This document shows positions 55,659 through 64,000 of a stretch of DNA of 64,000 bases, one piece after another (position 1 is the stretch's first letter; each line of letters starts with the position of its first letter). The notes beneath the pieces were generated by a model. That model searched no databases and was not told the DNA's origin. It saw only the letters and a program-made list of their open reading frames with translations. The DNA is from Flavobacteriales bacterium (GTDB taxonomy: Bacteria; Bacteroidota; Bacteroidia; Flavobacteriales; TMED113). Where the stretch lies: positions 22,954 to 86,953 of the forward strand of contig PBGD01000007.1 in NCBI GenBank assembly GCA_002718895.1. The letters are read 5' to 3'. The position numbers and the translations under genes were made by a program.

Positions 55659-58001
55659 ATGTATAGATATATTTTTTTATTTACTTTAGTATTATTCCCA
55701 ACTATTTATGGTTTAGCTCAAGATGATGCTTTGGTGCCTTGTGGTACTTCTAAGATTGTTGAAGAAGCTTTAAAAAATCCTGAAAAAAAACAAATTATGG
55801 ATCAATTAGAGTTATTTACTCAAGAATTCATTGCTAATTGGTCTGAACAAAGAAAAGCATCAAATCAAATCACAATACCAGTTGTAGTTCATGTTATTCA
55901 TAATTATGGCAATGAAAACATTAGTTATGAACAAATTGATCAAGGAATTGCTAGAATCAACGAAGATTTTAATGGATTAAATGATGATTTATCAGAAGTG
56001 ATTGATTCGTTTACTAATATAATAGGTTATCCAGAAATGAAATTTCGTTTAGCAACTATTGATCCTGATGGAAACCCAACATATGGAGTTACCCGCACCG
56101 CCTCATTGTTTTATGAGAATACAGATTCAGACGATGTTATGTCTTTAATTAATTGGGATTCAAAAAAATATGTCAATATTTATGTTGTTAGAAGCTTTGA
56201 TGCAAACATGAGTTCAGCAGCTGCTTATGCAACTAAACCAGGAAATGGCGGAGAACTTGGCGATTATATTTTTTGTAGATATGATTATTTTGGTGATTGG
56301 AATGTTAACACAGATTCTGGACCCACAGAAAATAATGCTAGACGACATACTTTACCTCATGAAATGGGTCACTTTTTTAATTTAGACCACCCATGGGGTG
56401 GAACCAACTCACCTGGTGATACTGATGCAAACTGTACTATTGATGATGGAGTAGAAGACACTCCTCCAACAGCTGGAACAGATGGTAATGCTGTAGGTTG
56501 CCCACTTAATCAAACTACTTGTGGTGATGAACTAGATAATGTTCAAAATATAATGGATTATTCATCTTGTGCACATATGTTTACCCAAGGTCAGTCTGTA
56601 AGAATGTTGGCAGCAGCTGAAAGTTTTGCTGGAAATAGATATTATCTTTGGCAAGATCAAAATCTAATAGCTACTGGTACAGATGACGCACATTTTTTAG
56701 ATCAACCTCACGCAAATTGCGCTCCAATACCTGATTTTATAAGTGACATTGATTTAGGATGTGAAAATGAGGAAATCTCTTTTGCAGATTTTACTTATAA
56801 TTACAGGAATCAAAATATTACTTATACTTGGAATTTTGAAGGTGGTGATGCTAGTTCAACATCAGACCCAAATCCAGTTGTTATGTACCCGAATTCGGGG
56901 ACATATGATGTGTCACTAACAACTTGTAATGGAAATAATTGCAACACAATTGTTAAAGAAAATTACATAACTATTTTATCAAAAAAACAAGTCAGTCTAG
57001 AGGAGGGTGTAACTAATCTTCAAAGTTTCGAATCAAATAGTTTTCCAAATATGACTGAAACAAATGAAATTTGGTGGCTTGGAGATAACTTTAATCAACA
57101 ACACTGGGAAATCACTAATCTTGCATCTACAGAGGGAGGATCATCTTATAGAATCAAGAGTCAGGGCTATAATGCTAATCGTAGATCTCATGAATTTTCA
57201 TCTCCGCAATTAGATTTATCTGAATTTTCAACTTCATCAGATAATACTCTTCAAATTTGTTTTGATTATGCTTATGCCAAAAGACTTCCATATTTTGAGT
57301 TTACTCAAACGGATAACCCTCACTCCATTCATAATGATGCATTAGTTGTTTCTTACAAAACATCTTGTGATGCAAATTGGAATGAACGTCCTAGATTGTC
57401 TACCAGACCAGGTCAGGAGGGTTCTTTTTTAAATAAACAAGAGCAATTAATTACAACAGACAGTGTATACTTCAATAATTTTATACCAAATGAAGACCAA
57501 TGGCGCACATATTGTCTTAATATTCAACAATTAGCAGGTTCTTCTGAGGCTGTAATTAAATTTGAATTTAAAGGAACTGGTACTGATATAGATGACACGT
57601 ATTTAGTTGCCGATGAAAACGGGGCTTTTATAACAGAAATTTCAGCCGGTACAATAGGAGGAAATTGGTTATATATTGATAATATTGCAATAGGTAACGA
57701 AAGTAGTTTTGAGGAGATTAGTAGTACTAGAAATTCAACTATTGAAAATTTGGTTATTTCGCCTAATCCTTCTTCAAATGATAACGTTCTAGCTTCTTTA
57801 AATCTTAATCGTGAATCTGAAGTTAAAGTTACATTAACTAGTTTTCTTGGAAGAGTAATTGGATCTAAACACATTAATCTAAATAAGGGACATAATGATT
57901 TATCTATAAGTGATATATTTAATATACCTAATCAAGGTTCATTTATATTAGAGATATCTACAAGTAATACACGTCTTTCTAATATTATTATAATTCGTTA
58001 A
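55659..58001 (+). CDS. Secreted M43 (pappalysin-like) metalloprotease with PKD domain and type IX sorting tail
   Basis: A 780-residue exported protease. Signal peptide through about residue 20 (YGLAQ). Catalytic domain from VVVHVIHNYG (76) with zinc site HEMGHFFNLDH at 234-244 and Met-turn NIMDYSSC near 297-304; several Cys fit M43 disulfides. A PKD-like domain lies at ~355-440 (YTWNFEGGD ... SGTYDVSLT), a jelly-roll-like region at ~455-690 (GNWLYIDNIAIGNE), and a C-terminal Por-secretion tail at ~700-780 (LVISPNPSS ... SNIIIIR). Likely cell-surface or released through type IX secretion. Tandem paralogue follows 27 bases later. Confidence 0.93.
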   Translation: MYRYIFLFTLVLFPTIYGLAQDDALVPCGTSKIVEEALKNPEKKQIMDQLELFTQEFIANWSEQRKASNQITIPVVVHVIHNYGNENISYEQIDQGIARINEDFNGLNDDLSEVIDSFTNIIGYPEMKFRLATIDPDGNPTYGVTRTASLFYENTDSDDVMSLINWDSKKYVNIYVVRSFDANMSSAAAYATKPGNGGELGDYIFCRYDYFGDWNVNTDSGPTENNARRHTLPHEMGHFFNLDHPWGGTNSPGDTDANCTIDDGVEDTPPTAGTDGNAVGCPLNQTTCGDELDNVQNIMDYSSCAHMFTQGQSVRMLAAAESFAGNRYYLWQDQNLIATGTDDAHFLDQPHANCAPIPDFISDIDLGCENEEISFADFTYNYRNQNITYTWNFEGGDASSTSDPNPVVMYPNSGTYDVSLTTCNGNNCNTIVKENYITILSKKQVSLEEGVTNLQSFESNSFPNMTETNEIWWLGDNFNQQHWEITNLASTEGGSSYRIKSQGYNANRRSHEFSSPQLDLSEFSTSSDNTLQICFDYAYAKRLPYFEFTQTDNPHSIHNDALVVSYKTSCDANWNERPRLSTRPGQEGSFLNKQEQLITTDSVYFNNFIPNEDQWRTYCLNIQQLAGSSEAVIKFEFKGTGTDIDDTYLVADENGAFITEISAGTIGGNWLYIDNIAIGNESSFEEISSTRNSTIENLVISPNPSSNDNVLASLNLNRESEVKVTLTSFLGRVIGSKHINLNKGHNDLSISDIFNIPNQGSFILEISTSNTRLSNIIIIR

Positions 58002-58028
58002 TGCGTTTTACTAAATTATTATGCTAGG

Positions 58029-60392
58029 ATGAGAATTACTTTATGTATATTTTTTATTTTCGGCCCTTTTTTGGATATTCTATGTCAGGAAAATATAAAA
58101 CGTTGTAGTACTGAAGAAATGGTAAGGGCAGAGCTTGAGCTTAATCCTGACAAACAAATTATTTTAGATCAATTAGAGTTATTTACTCAAAACTTTATTT
58201 CTTCTCTCAATAACTCAAGAGTCCTTGATACTACATATATAATTCCTGTAGTTGTACATGTGATTCATGATTATGGTGATGAACGAATTAACATGGAGCA
58301 GGTACAATCAGCAATTAAAGCAATGTGTGAAGATTTTAGTAAGACTAATGATGACTTAGTTGATGAAAATGGTAATTTTAAACCTTCAATTTCTAATTTA
58401 AGTGGCGATACTGTATATATTGCTTCCCCTTATTTAGATACAAATTTTACAATTAATTGGCTAGTTGAAAGTGGTTCATCAGTCCAAAAAAATGATACTC
58501 TATGTATTATTAATAATAATGGTAATAATACTTACATCTTGGTTGATGACCCAGGTAATAGTCGTTTTGCTGGTGGTATAGTTCAATTTTCAGAAAACCA
58601 TTTTACACAAAATGGACATATAGCTCAAATTATTACAAGTGAAGCAAGAGGCTTTGAAGATATTGTTGCAGATATTGGTATTGAATTTAGGTTAGCAACA
58701 AAAGACCCTGATGGCAATTGTACAATGGGTGTTACTTATCATCAATCAGAGCTTACTAGAATAGGTGGAGAAAATGTAAAAGATGATACCTATTGGGATA
58801 ACTCTAAATATTTAAATATATGGACTGTTGAGTCCGTTGCTAGTGGCGCAGCAGCATATGCATACTACCCAGGCTCTGCACCTCAAAATCACGAGGGTAT
58901 TTTATGTCAATATGATTATTTTGGAACTACTGGTGAATCAAGTAATAATAATTGGCAACGACATACCATGTCTCATGAAGCGGGACATTATTTTAATTTA
59001 GCTCATCCATGGGGTAGTACAAATGATCCAAGTTTAGATGAAAATTGCTCTTCTGATGATAATGTAAATGATACTCCCAATACAATTGGAGCTTCTGGTT
59101 GTTATTCATACGACACGCAAGTTTCTTGTGGCACACTAGATAATGTAGCAAATATTATGGACTATACTAATTGTGCATATATGTTCACTAATGGTCAGAA
59201 AGCAAGAGTCATAGCAGCACTCAATTCATTTGCTGGTGATCGAAATAATTTGTGGACTGAAGAAAACCTTGAATTGACAGGTACAAATGATAATCATTTT
59301 TTTGCCGATCCATTTTCGGAATGTGTACCTGTTCCTGATTTTCAGATAATTGGTACTGGAATCGGTGCTTTAGGATTGGATGGTCAATTTAGTGTTTCAT
59401 TTGAGGATATGAGTTATAATTATTTAACAGACAATATTTCTTATGAGTGGTATTTTCCTGGTGCTGAACCATCTACTTCTACAGAAAGAAACCCTACAGT
59501 ATATTATAATTCATCTGGTCAACATGATGTATCATTAATTGTTTACAATGATAGCGGAAACATGGAATTAACCAAGGAGAACTATGTTACAATTTTAGAT
59601 CAAGTACAAGCTCCTTTTTATGAAAATTTTGAAAGTGTGACATTCCCTATAAATGAATCTGATGATCAACCAAGTTGGTGTATTTTAGATGATTTTAAAT
59701 CTGAAACAAACTGGCAAGTATATAATAATTCTGTTTTCTCAAATCAATCGTTAAGAATAAGAAGTAAAAGTTTTTCTGCAGGTTTAGATGTAAAACAAGT
59801 AATTTACGCTCCTGAAATTGATTGTAGTAGTCAGGAGCATTCTAATGATAACCCTTTTGGTATATATTTTGATGTTGCATATGCTAAGAGATTACCATAC
59901 AAGAATTTAGATGGAAACAGTATTATCCCTGATGAATTAACTGTTTGGCGAAATCATCCACCATCATCATTTTGGCAAAAAAGAGCAACATTTAATGTTG
60001 AAGATTTACTCTCTTCAAATAAAACTTACTTCAATGAATTTGTTCCTTCAGAAGAAGAATGGAAACAACAATTTGTAAATTTAGGAAGTTCAGCTGGGCG
60101 AGAAAGTGTATTAGTAAGATTTGAATTTACTGGTAAAGGCCATCTTTCAAATGATACTTTAATTGCTACAATTAATGGTGGTGAGTATATATCTAATAAC
60201 GTAGGAGGAAACTGGCTTTATATTGATAATTTAAGAGTAGGCAATGCAGAAGAAATCCTAAATAATTCTATAGGCCCCCTTTTTAATATAGATAATAGAG
60301 TGTTTGACTTATATGGTCGTGAATATCCAAATCTTTCTACCTTACCTTCTGGTATCTACATTAAAAATGGCCAACTTACTTTCATAAAATAA
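58029..60392 (+). CDS. Secreted M43-like metalloprotease with inserted barrel-sandwich (biotinyl/lipoyl-like) domain
   Basis: A 787-residue paralogue of the preceding gene. Signal peptide to about residue 20; catalytic domain split: VVVHVIHDYG (74) ... EDFSKTNDDL (~101-110), then an extra ~92 residues (~111-207), then FEDIVADIGIEFRLATKDPDG. The zinc site is HEAGHYFNLAH at 316-326 and the Met-turn NIMDYTNC. The inserted stretch has two repeated halves, VYIASPYLDTNFTINWLVESG ... SVQKNDTLCII and ILVDDPGNSRFAGGIVQFSENH ... HIAQII, the pattern of a biotinyl/lipoyl domain, but without the modified Lys. PKD-like domain at ~455-525; the end (VFDLYGREY ... LPSGIYIKNGQLTFIK) looks like a short sorting tail. 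Confidence 0.88.
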   Translation: MRITLCIFFIFGPFLDILCQENIKRCSTEEMVRAELELNPDKQIILDQLELFTQNFISSLNNSRVLDTTYIIPVVVHVIHDYGDERINMEQVQSAIKAMCEDFSKTNDDLVDENGNFKPSISNLSGDTVYIASPYLDTNFTINWLVESGSSVQKNDTLCIINNNGNNTYILVDDPGNSRFAGGIVQFSENHFTQNGHIAQIITSEARGFEDIVADIGIEFRLATKDPDGNCTMGVTYHQSELTRIGGENVKDDTYWDNSKYLNIWTVESVASGAAAYAYYPGSAPQNHEGILCQYDYFGTTGESSNNNWQRHTMSHEAGHYFNLAHPWGSTNDPSLDENCSSDDNVNDTPNTIGASGCYSYDTQVSCGTLDNVANIMDYTNCAYMFTNGQKARVIAALNSFAGDRNNLWTEENLELTGTNDNHFFADPFSECVPVPDFQIIGTGIGALGLDGQFSVSFEDMSYNYLTDNISYEWYFPGAEPSTSTERNPTVYYNSSGQHDVSLIVYNDSGNMELTKENYVTILDQVQAPFYENFESVTFPINESDDQPSWCILDDFKSETNWQVYNNSVFSNQSLRIRSKSFSAGLDVKQVIYAPEIDCSSQEHSNDNPFGIYFDVAYAKRLPYKNLDGNSIIPDELTVWRNHPPSSFWQKRATFNVEDLLSSNKTYFNEFVPSEEEWKQQFVNLGSSAGRESVLVRFEFTGKGHLSNDTLIATINGGEYISNNVGGNWLYIDNLRVGNAEEILNNSIGPLFNIDNRVFDLYGREYPNLSTLPSGIYIKNGQLTFIK

Positions 60393-60397
60393 TTACG

Positions 60398-60685
60398 ATG
60401 AGAATTAGATTGTTATTTTTTATAGCTATATATTTTCTTTCGTGCACTGAAAATGATGAAACTGACCCATTTTTTTGTGTTGACTGTGATCAGCATGATT
60501 ATTATCAAATTGTTGGTGAAAATCCTGTCATTCTGAATTTAGAACAAGGTATATATTGTATTGGAGACTCTATTTTTTTAATGCCAGATGGTCACTATTA
60601 TACTATTGTTGATGAGGATTTAATTAGTACGATGTTTAATAGTATGCATTGTTCTTCATTAGAAATTAATGAACTAACACAATAA
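60398..60685 (+). CDS. Small Cys-rich predicted lipoprotein
   Basis: A 95-residue protein with lipobox IYFLSC (Cys16) and four further cysteines (FCVDC, IYCIG, HCSS), suggesting disulfide bonds or metal binding. No family recognised. It starts 5 bases after the second M43 gene and is probably transcribed with it. Confidence 0.6.
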   Translation: MRIRLLFFIAIYFLSCTENDETDPFFCVDCDQHDYYQIVGENPVILNLEQGIYCIGDSIFLMPDGHYYTIVDEDLISTMFNSMHCSSLEINELTQ

Positions 60686-60694
60686 ATTCATAAT

Positions 60695-60922
60695 ATGTAT
60701 AATTTTGTTTTTATCGGTAATGTTAGTTATTTTAATGTGCCATATATTGAAGATTTATTAAATAAGAATAAAATATCATTTTATTTTAAAGACTTACAAG
60801 ACTCATCTTTACTAGCTGGATGGGTGCAACCTGGATCAACATTTATTGAAAAATCTCTTTATATTGATGATCAAAAAGTTGATCTCATTAAAGACAAATT
60901 AATTAAATATATTACCAATTGA
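60695..60922 (+). CDS. DUF2007-like small protein
   Basis: A 75-residue protein with a beta-alpha-beta pattern: FVFIGNVSYFNVPYIEDLLNKNKISFYFKD, then VQPGSTFIEKSLYIDDQKVDLIKDKL. This resembles DUF2007 putative signal-transducing proteins (I-x-x-L-L-x-x-x-x-I ... V ... L). Function unknown; the family call is tentative. Overlaps the next gene by 4 bases (TTGA). Confidence 0.6.
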   Translation: MYNFVFIGNVSYFNVPYIEDLLNKNKISFYFKDLQDSSLLAGWVQPGSTFIEKSLYIDDQKVDLIKDKLIKYITN

Positions 60923-61332
60923 TTTTTCAAAAAGAAATTATATTACCAAAATTTAATAGGGGATTTCATATAATTACAGATTATATTAACGATGCTATAA
61001 GTTCTTTTAATACGAATGAGGGTATTCTAAATATTTTTCTTAAACATACCTCAGCCTCAATTTTAATTAATGAGAATACTGATTATACTGTGAGAAATGA
61101 CATGGAATTTTTTTTTAATAAAATTGTTCCAGAAAATCAGCCTTATTATACCCATACTTTTGAAGGACCGGATGATATGCCTGCTCACATAAAATCATCT
61201 ATTTTAGGTACAAATCTTAGTATACCAATTTCAAAAAATAAATTAAATTTAGGCACCTGGCAAGGCGTTTATTTATGTGAGCACAGAAATAAACCAAATA
61301 ATAGGAAATTAGTGTTAACCCTAATTAGTTAA
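60919..61332 (+). CDS. YjbQ family (UPF0047) protein
   Basis: A 137-residue YjbQ-type protein. FLKHTSASILINENTD, the HTFEGPDDMPAHIKSSILG segment and LGTWQGVYLCEHRNKPNNRKL are diagnostic. Members have secondary thiamine-phosphate synthase activity; the physiological role is unclear. TTG start at 60919, overlapping the previous stop. Its end overlaps the convergent GNAT gene by 8 bases. Confidence 0.9.
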   Translation: MIFQKEIILPKFNRGFHIITDYINDAISSFNTNEGILNIFLKHTSASILINENTDYTVRNDMEFFFNKIVPENQPYYTHTFEGPDDMPAHIKSSILGTNLSIPISKNKLNLGTWQGVYLCEHRNKPNNRKLVLTLIS

Positions 61333-61810
61333 AAGAATTCTTAGAATTAAATTTTTGTATTTGATCTTTACTTAATTTACCATTTAACCACTCTTTACTT
61401 ATTGTAGCATTATATTTTTTGTAAAATTTAATTGCTGGTTCATTCCAATGTAGAACTTGCCACATTATTCTATTAGATTGATTTTTGTTTGCGATTTCAA
61501 TCACTTTTTCAAATAACATAGACCCAATCCCTTTTGATCGAAATGTTTTTTTAATAATTAAATCTTCTAAAAATAGACATTTACCCTCCCAGGTAGAATA
61601 ATGGTTATAGTATACAGCCATGCCAACTATCTGATTGTAAACTTCTGCAACTATGAAGTGAAATAAAGGAGATTTACCAAAACCATCTTTTTCTAAATTT
61701 TTAATTTTAATTTTTACTTTGTCAATTGCATTTTCATATTCTGCTAATTCACAAATTAGTTGCATTAAATCACCAAGATCACTTTTTGTTCCTTTTCTAA
61801 TCTTTATCAT
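61325..61810 (-). CDS. GNAT-family N-acetyltransferase
   Basis: A 161-residue acetyltransferase. Motif A is FRSKGIGSMLFEKVIEIA (RxxGxG/A acetyl-CoA pyrophosphate loop), preceded by FLEDLIIKKTFR; VLHWNEPAIKFYKKYNA matches the diamine/spermidine N-acetyltransferase subgroup. Substrate not determined. Its start is only 15 bases from the divergent methyltransferase start. Confidence 0.88.
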   Translation of the reverse strand: MIKIRKGTKSDLGDLMQLICELAEYENAIDKVKIKIKNLEKDGFGKSPLFHFIVAEVYNQIVGMAVYYNHYSTWEGKCLFLEDLIIKKTFRSKGIGSMLFEKVIEIANKNQSNRIMWQVLHWNEPAIKFYKKYNATISKEWLNGKLSKDQIQKFNSKNSFN

Positions 61811-61825
61811 TATATTTATTAGATT

Positions 61826-62653
61826 ATGCTTTTTTCAAAAATAAAAAAACATTTATTGCTATTCTACATTCAGTTCAATGAAAGTAAAACATTAAAGTCT
61901 ATGTTATTTCATAAGGACCCAACATTAGATATTATAGTAGATTGCTTTAAAAAATTAAAATCTAATAAATTTGAAGCAAGAGAAATAGAAGTATTTCGAC
62001 AAAGAAAAAAGTATAGGGATTCCTTATTAAAAGACACACGAAGAATTTCGTTTGAAATTTTTGGAACAAATAACCCAATTCTAGTAAAAGATATTTGTAA
62101 AAAAGCATCTTCACCATCTATATGGGGAAAATTATTTTATTTGATTACCAGTAAGTTTCAAAATATAAATATTTTGGAAATGGGTACAAATTTAGGGATA
62201 TCTGGAGGTTTTTTTTTAGAAGCAATTAAAGACAAACAAAATAGTTTTTTTGTAACAATGGAAGGTGTTGATGAATTATGTAGTATTGCACAAAATGAAT
62301 TCCTTAAGATAATAAATGTTGAAAAATTCAATATTTATCAAGGCCTATATGAAAATACTTTCCCAAAACTATTACAAACTCATTATGAGTTTGATATGGT
62401 TTTTATTGACGGCAATCATAAGAAACAATCTACACTTGAATACTTTAATGCCTTAAAAATTAAATTAAAACACCCTTCCATTATTATTTTTGATGATATC
62501 AATTGGAGTTGCGAAATGAGTGAAGCATGGGAAATTATAAAGACTGACGAAATAGTTGCCTATTCTATCGATTTTTACAAATTAGGAATTGTTATAATTA
62601 ATTCAGAAAAACCATCTTCGCCAGTGCATTATCATTTACATCTAAGCTATTAG
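61826..62653 (+). CDS. Class I SAM-dependent methyltransferase, Methyltransf_24-like
   Basis: A 275-residue protein with a Rossmann SAM-binding fold: NILEMGTNLGISGGFFL (motif I), MVFIDGNHKKQSTLEYFN (motif II/metal region) and SIIIFDDINWS. The order fits the O-methyltransferase-like Methyltransf_24 family. Substrate unknown. The first ~90 residues are a helical, basic N-terminal extension. Divergent from GNAT; convergent with msrA. Confidence 0.8.
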   Translation: MLFSKIKKHLLLFYIQFNESKTLKSMLFHKDPTLDIIVDCFKKLKSNKFEAREIEVFRQRKKYRDSLLKDTRRISFEIFGTNNPILVKDICKKASSPSIWGKLFYLITSKFQNINILEMGTNLGISGGFFLEAIKDKQNSFFVTMEGVDELCSIAQNEFLKIINVEKFNIYQGLYENTFPKLLQTHYEFDMVFIDGNHKKQSTLEYFNALKIKLKHPSIIIFDDINWSCEMSEAWEIIKTDEIVAYSIDFYKLGIVIINSEKPSSPVHYHLHLSY

Positions 62654-62661
62654 CTAAATTT

Positions 62662-63249
62662 TCATTTTTTAACGTAATATTTTTTTACTTTATTACGTAA
62701 TGATTCCAATTTAGGATTTATTACATAAGAACAGTAAGGTTGATTGGGATTATTATTGAAATAATTTTGATGGTATGACTCTGCTACAAAAAATAATTTA
62801 ATAGGTTCAATGACGGTTTTTATAACATTAAACACCTCATCCTTAATTAACTTTTGAATATATTTTGTTGCTTCAATTTTTTCTTTTTCTTCATTGAAGA
62901 AAATTACTGAACGGTATTGAGGACCTATATCATTTCCTTGTCTATTTATTTGAGTAGGATCATGAGCAAGAAAGAAAACTTCTAGCAATTGATTATAAGA
63001 AATAATTTTAGGATCGTATTCAATTTTACATATCTCAACATGTTCACTTTTCCCTGATGAAACATCTTTATAATTAGCTGTTTCCATAGATCCTCCAGCA
63101 TAACCACTTATTACATCACTTACTCCATTTAATTCTTGAAATATAGCTTCTATGCACCAAAAACATCCGCCTCCAAAATATGCGTGTTTTGTGTTATTTT
63201 CTGGCCCGACTTGAGTCATTATTAGAAAACTTAATATTATTAGTGTCAT
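62662..63249 (-). CDS. msrA: Peptide methionine-(S)-S-oxide reductase
   Basis: A 195-residue MsrA. GGGCFWCIEAIFQ contains the catalytic Cys, with VISGYAGGSMETANYKDV and SYHQNYFNNNPNQPYCSYVI following. The first ~14 residues (TLIILSFLIMTQVG) look like a short signal peptide, so it may repair methionines in the periplasm. Confidence 0.95.
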   Translation of the reverse strand: MTLIILSFLIMTQVGPENNTKHAYFGGGCFWCIEAIFQELNGVSDVISGYAGGSMETANYKDVSSGKSEHVEICKIEYDPKIISYNQLLEVFFLAHDPTQINRQGNDIGPQYRSVIFFNEEKEKIEATKYIQKLIKDEVFNVIKTVIEPIKLFFVAESYHQNYFNNNPNQPYCSYVINPKLESLRNKVKKYYVKK

Positions 63250-63299
63250 AAATTGAAAGAGAAACTGTAAAATTAACTATTATAAATAATTAACCGAAC

Positions 63300-63938
63300 T
63301 TAATCTCTGTCTAAGATAGCTCCTTTTACTTTTAAATTTACAATAGAAGATTCTGATAGCCAACGATAGTCTGTTTCAATTTCATATTTTGGAAACAATA
63401 ACATATCAACTTCAGGATTTTTGGAAATTAATTCAGTATTTATTTGCGAACCTGCTGAACTCAAAGAAGATATTCTTCTCCATGTTAAACTATTCATTGT
63501 GGCAGCTACAGGAAGCCCAACTAGGAATGATAAGCCGTTTAACTTTGTGCCAAGATCTACAGTATAACTATATGTACTACCATAAGGGTACCCTCCTCCT
63601 GTATATGTTCTCTCATCTTTTTTACCAACTCCTAATTGACGCATTATTTCTGCTGACGCAAATGTATAACCAATCATGCTAAGAATTGGAGCAATTTGAG
63701 GTATTTTATTTATTCTAACTCCATTAAAGGTAAATATAATACCAGATACATTAGATGATTCTGGTTTTACAGGGATACCCATTATTGATGAACCTTGTTT
63801 TGTGATTTCAATTTCTTTAATATCGTATTGACTTGTAGAAAAGGTTGCATTGGGAATAGCTCCACTATTAGTATATAGCTTTTCTGAGCAACTTACGAAT
63901 AAAATCGAAACGATAATAATACATATAAATTTATTCAT
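63300..63938 (-). CDS. Predicted lipoprotein of unknown function
   Basis: A 212-residue protein with lipobox ILFVSC (Cys17). A Gly/Tyr-rich loop (YTGGGYPYGSTYSYTVD) and a late LLFPKYEIETDY segment are notable; the VPxxV...LLFPKYxI form is reminiscent of Bacteroidetes lipoproteins with outer-membrane or periplasmic roles, but I do not recognise a named family. Confidence 0.55.
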   Translation of the reverse strand: MNKFICIIIVSILFVSCSEKLYTNSGAIPNATFSTSQYDIKEIEITKQGSSIMGIPVKPESSNVSGIIFTFNGVRINKIPQIAPILSMIGYTFASAEIMRQLGVGKKDERTYTGGGYPYGSTYSYTVDLGTKLNGLSFLVGLPVAATMNSLTWRRISSLSSAGSQINTELISKNPEVDMLLFPKYEIETDYRWLSESSIVNLKVKGAILDRD

Positions 63939-64000
63939 ATAATTTAGTTTTGTTAAATATAAAAAAAAGATTAAATATAGATGGATCTAGAATAGATGTT

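Noticed and set aside
62671..62700. Perfect 8-base inverted repeat ACGTAATA / TATTACGT near the end of msrA
   Set aside because: AT-rich stem with an 11-base loop, inside coding sequence, and no T-run on either strand after it; not a credible terminator.

Overview
The window is about 64 kb of low-GC, tightly packed chromosome from a member of the Bacteroidetes, most likely a small-genome marine Flavobacteriia relative. The evidence is direct: a secreted protease with a Por-secretion (type IX) sorting tail, families largely confined to Bacteroidetes (DUF4270, DUF4271, DUF3098, the 270-residue GT5 protein, the long IspG), a ribonucleotide reductase whose ATP-cone sits on NrdB, TAnnTTTG-type -7 promoter elements, and no obvious Shine-Dalgarno sequences. 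Many neighbours overlap by 1-4 bases and several genes appear to start with TTG or GTG. I see no phage, IS element, CRISPR array or rRNA; there is one tRNA (Leu-CAA).

Layout. 1-4.8 kb: accessory envelope genes (a secreted M12-type metalloprotease cut by the window edge, a CotH-like/beta-helix lipoprotein, a predicted outer-membrane barrel). 4.8-19.2 kb: metG, an LD-carboxypeptidase, an RsuA-family pseudouridine synthase, an orphan histidine kinase, hemW, a kynurenine-formamidase-like cyclase, ispG, then a reverse-strand run of DUF3108, tryptophan 2,3-dioxygenase and an M23 peptidase, and leuS. 19.2-27.6 kb: a forward run of ftsX, DUF3098, uppP, truB, queA, ispD, rlmN, a polyprenyl synthase and dnaG. 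27.5-35.6 kb: a DAHP synthase without chorismate mutase, rsmI, tdk-alr, an O-antigen-ligase-like protein, an S41 protease, yidD, rnpA, hemD and DUF4271. 35.7-44.7 kb: a glutaryl-CoA-dehydrogenase-like enzyme, nrdB-nrdA, a 509-bp gene-free gap, glyS, sod, a second S41 protease, dCMP deaminase and tRNA-Leu. 44.7-55.6 kb: prs-rplY-pth ending in a strong terminator, two small accessory proteins, then glmS-DUF4270-GT5 on the reverse strand, divergent from panC-panD-LPG-synthase-like-radA. 55.6-64 kb: two tandem M43 metalloproteases, small proteins, a YjbQ-like enzyme, GNAT, a methyltransferase, msrA and a lipoprotein.

Gene content combines core metabolism (isoprenoid MEP steps ispD and ispG plus polyprenyl synthase and UppP feeding cell-wall lipid carrier; glmS, alr, LD-carboxypeptidase and M23 for peptidoglycan; nrdAB, tdk, dCMP deaminase and prs for nucleotides) with secreted proteases and lipoproteins. 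The points most worth a second look are: an apparent biotinyl/lipoyl-like (barrel-sandwich) domain inserted into the catalytic domain of the second M43 protease but absent from its tandem paralogue; the ATP-cone on NrdB; the CotH-like domain fused to a beta-helix with a degenerate acidic motif; the 509-bp unexplained gap before glyS; and reduced versions of DAHP synthase, MetG and the DnaG zinc module. I found no clear undescribed multi-gene system; the M43 pair is the best candidate for something new.
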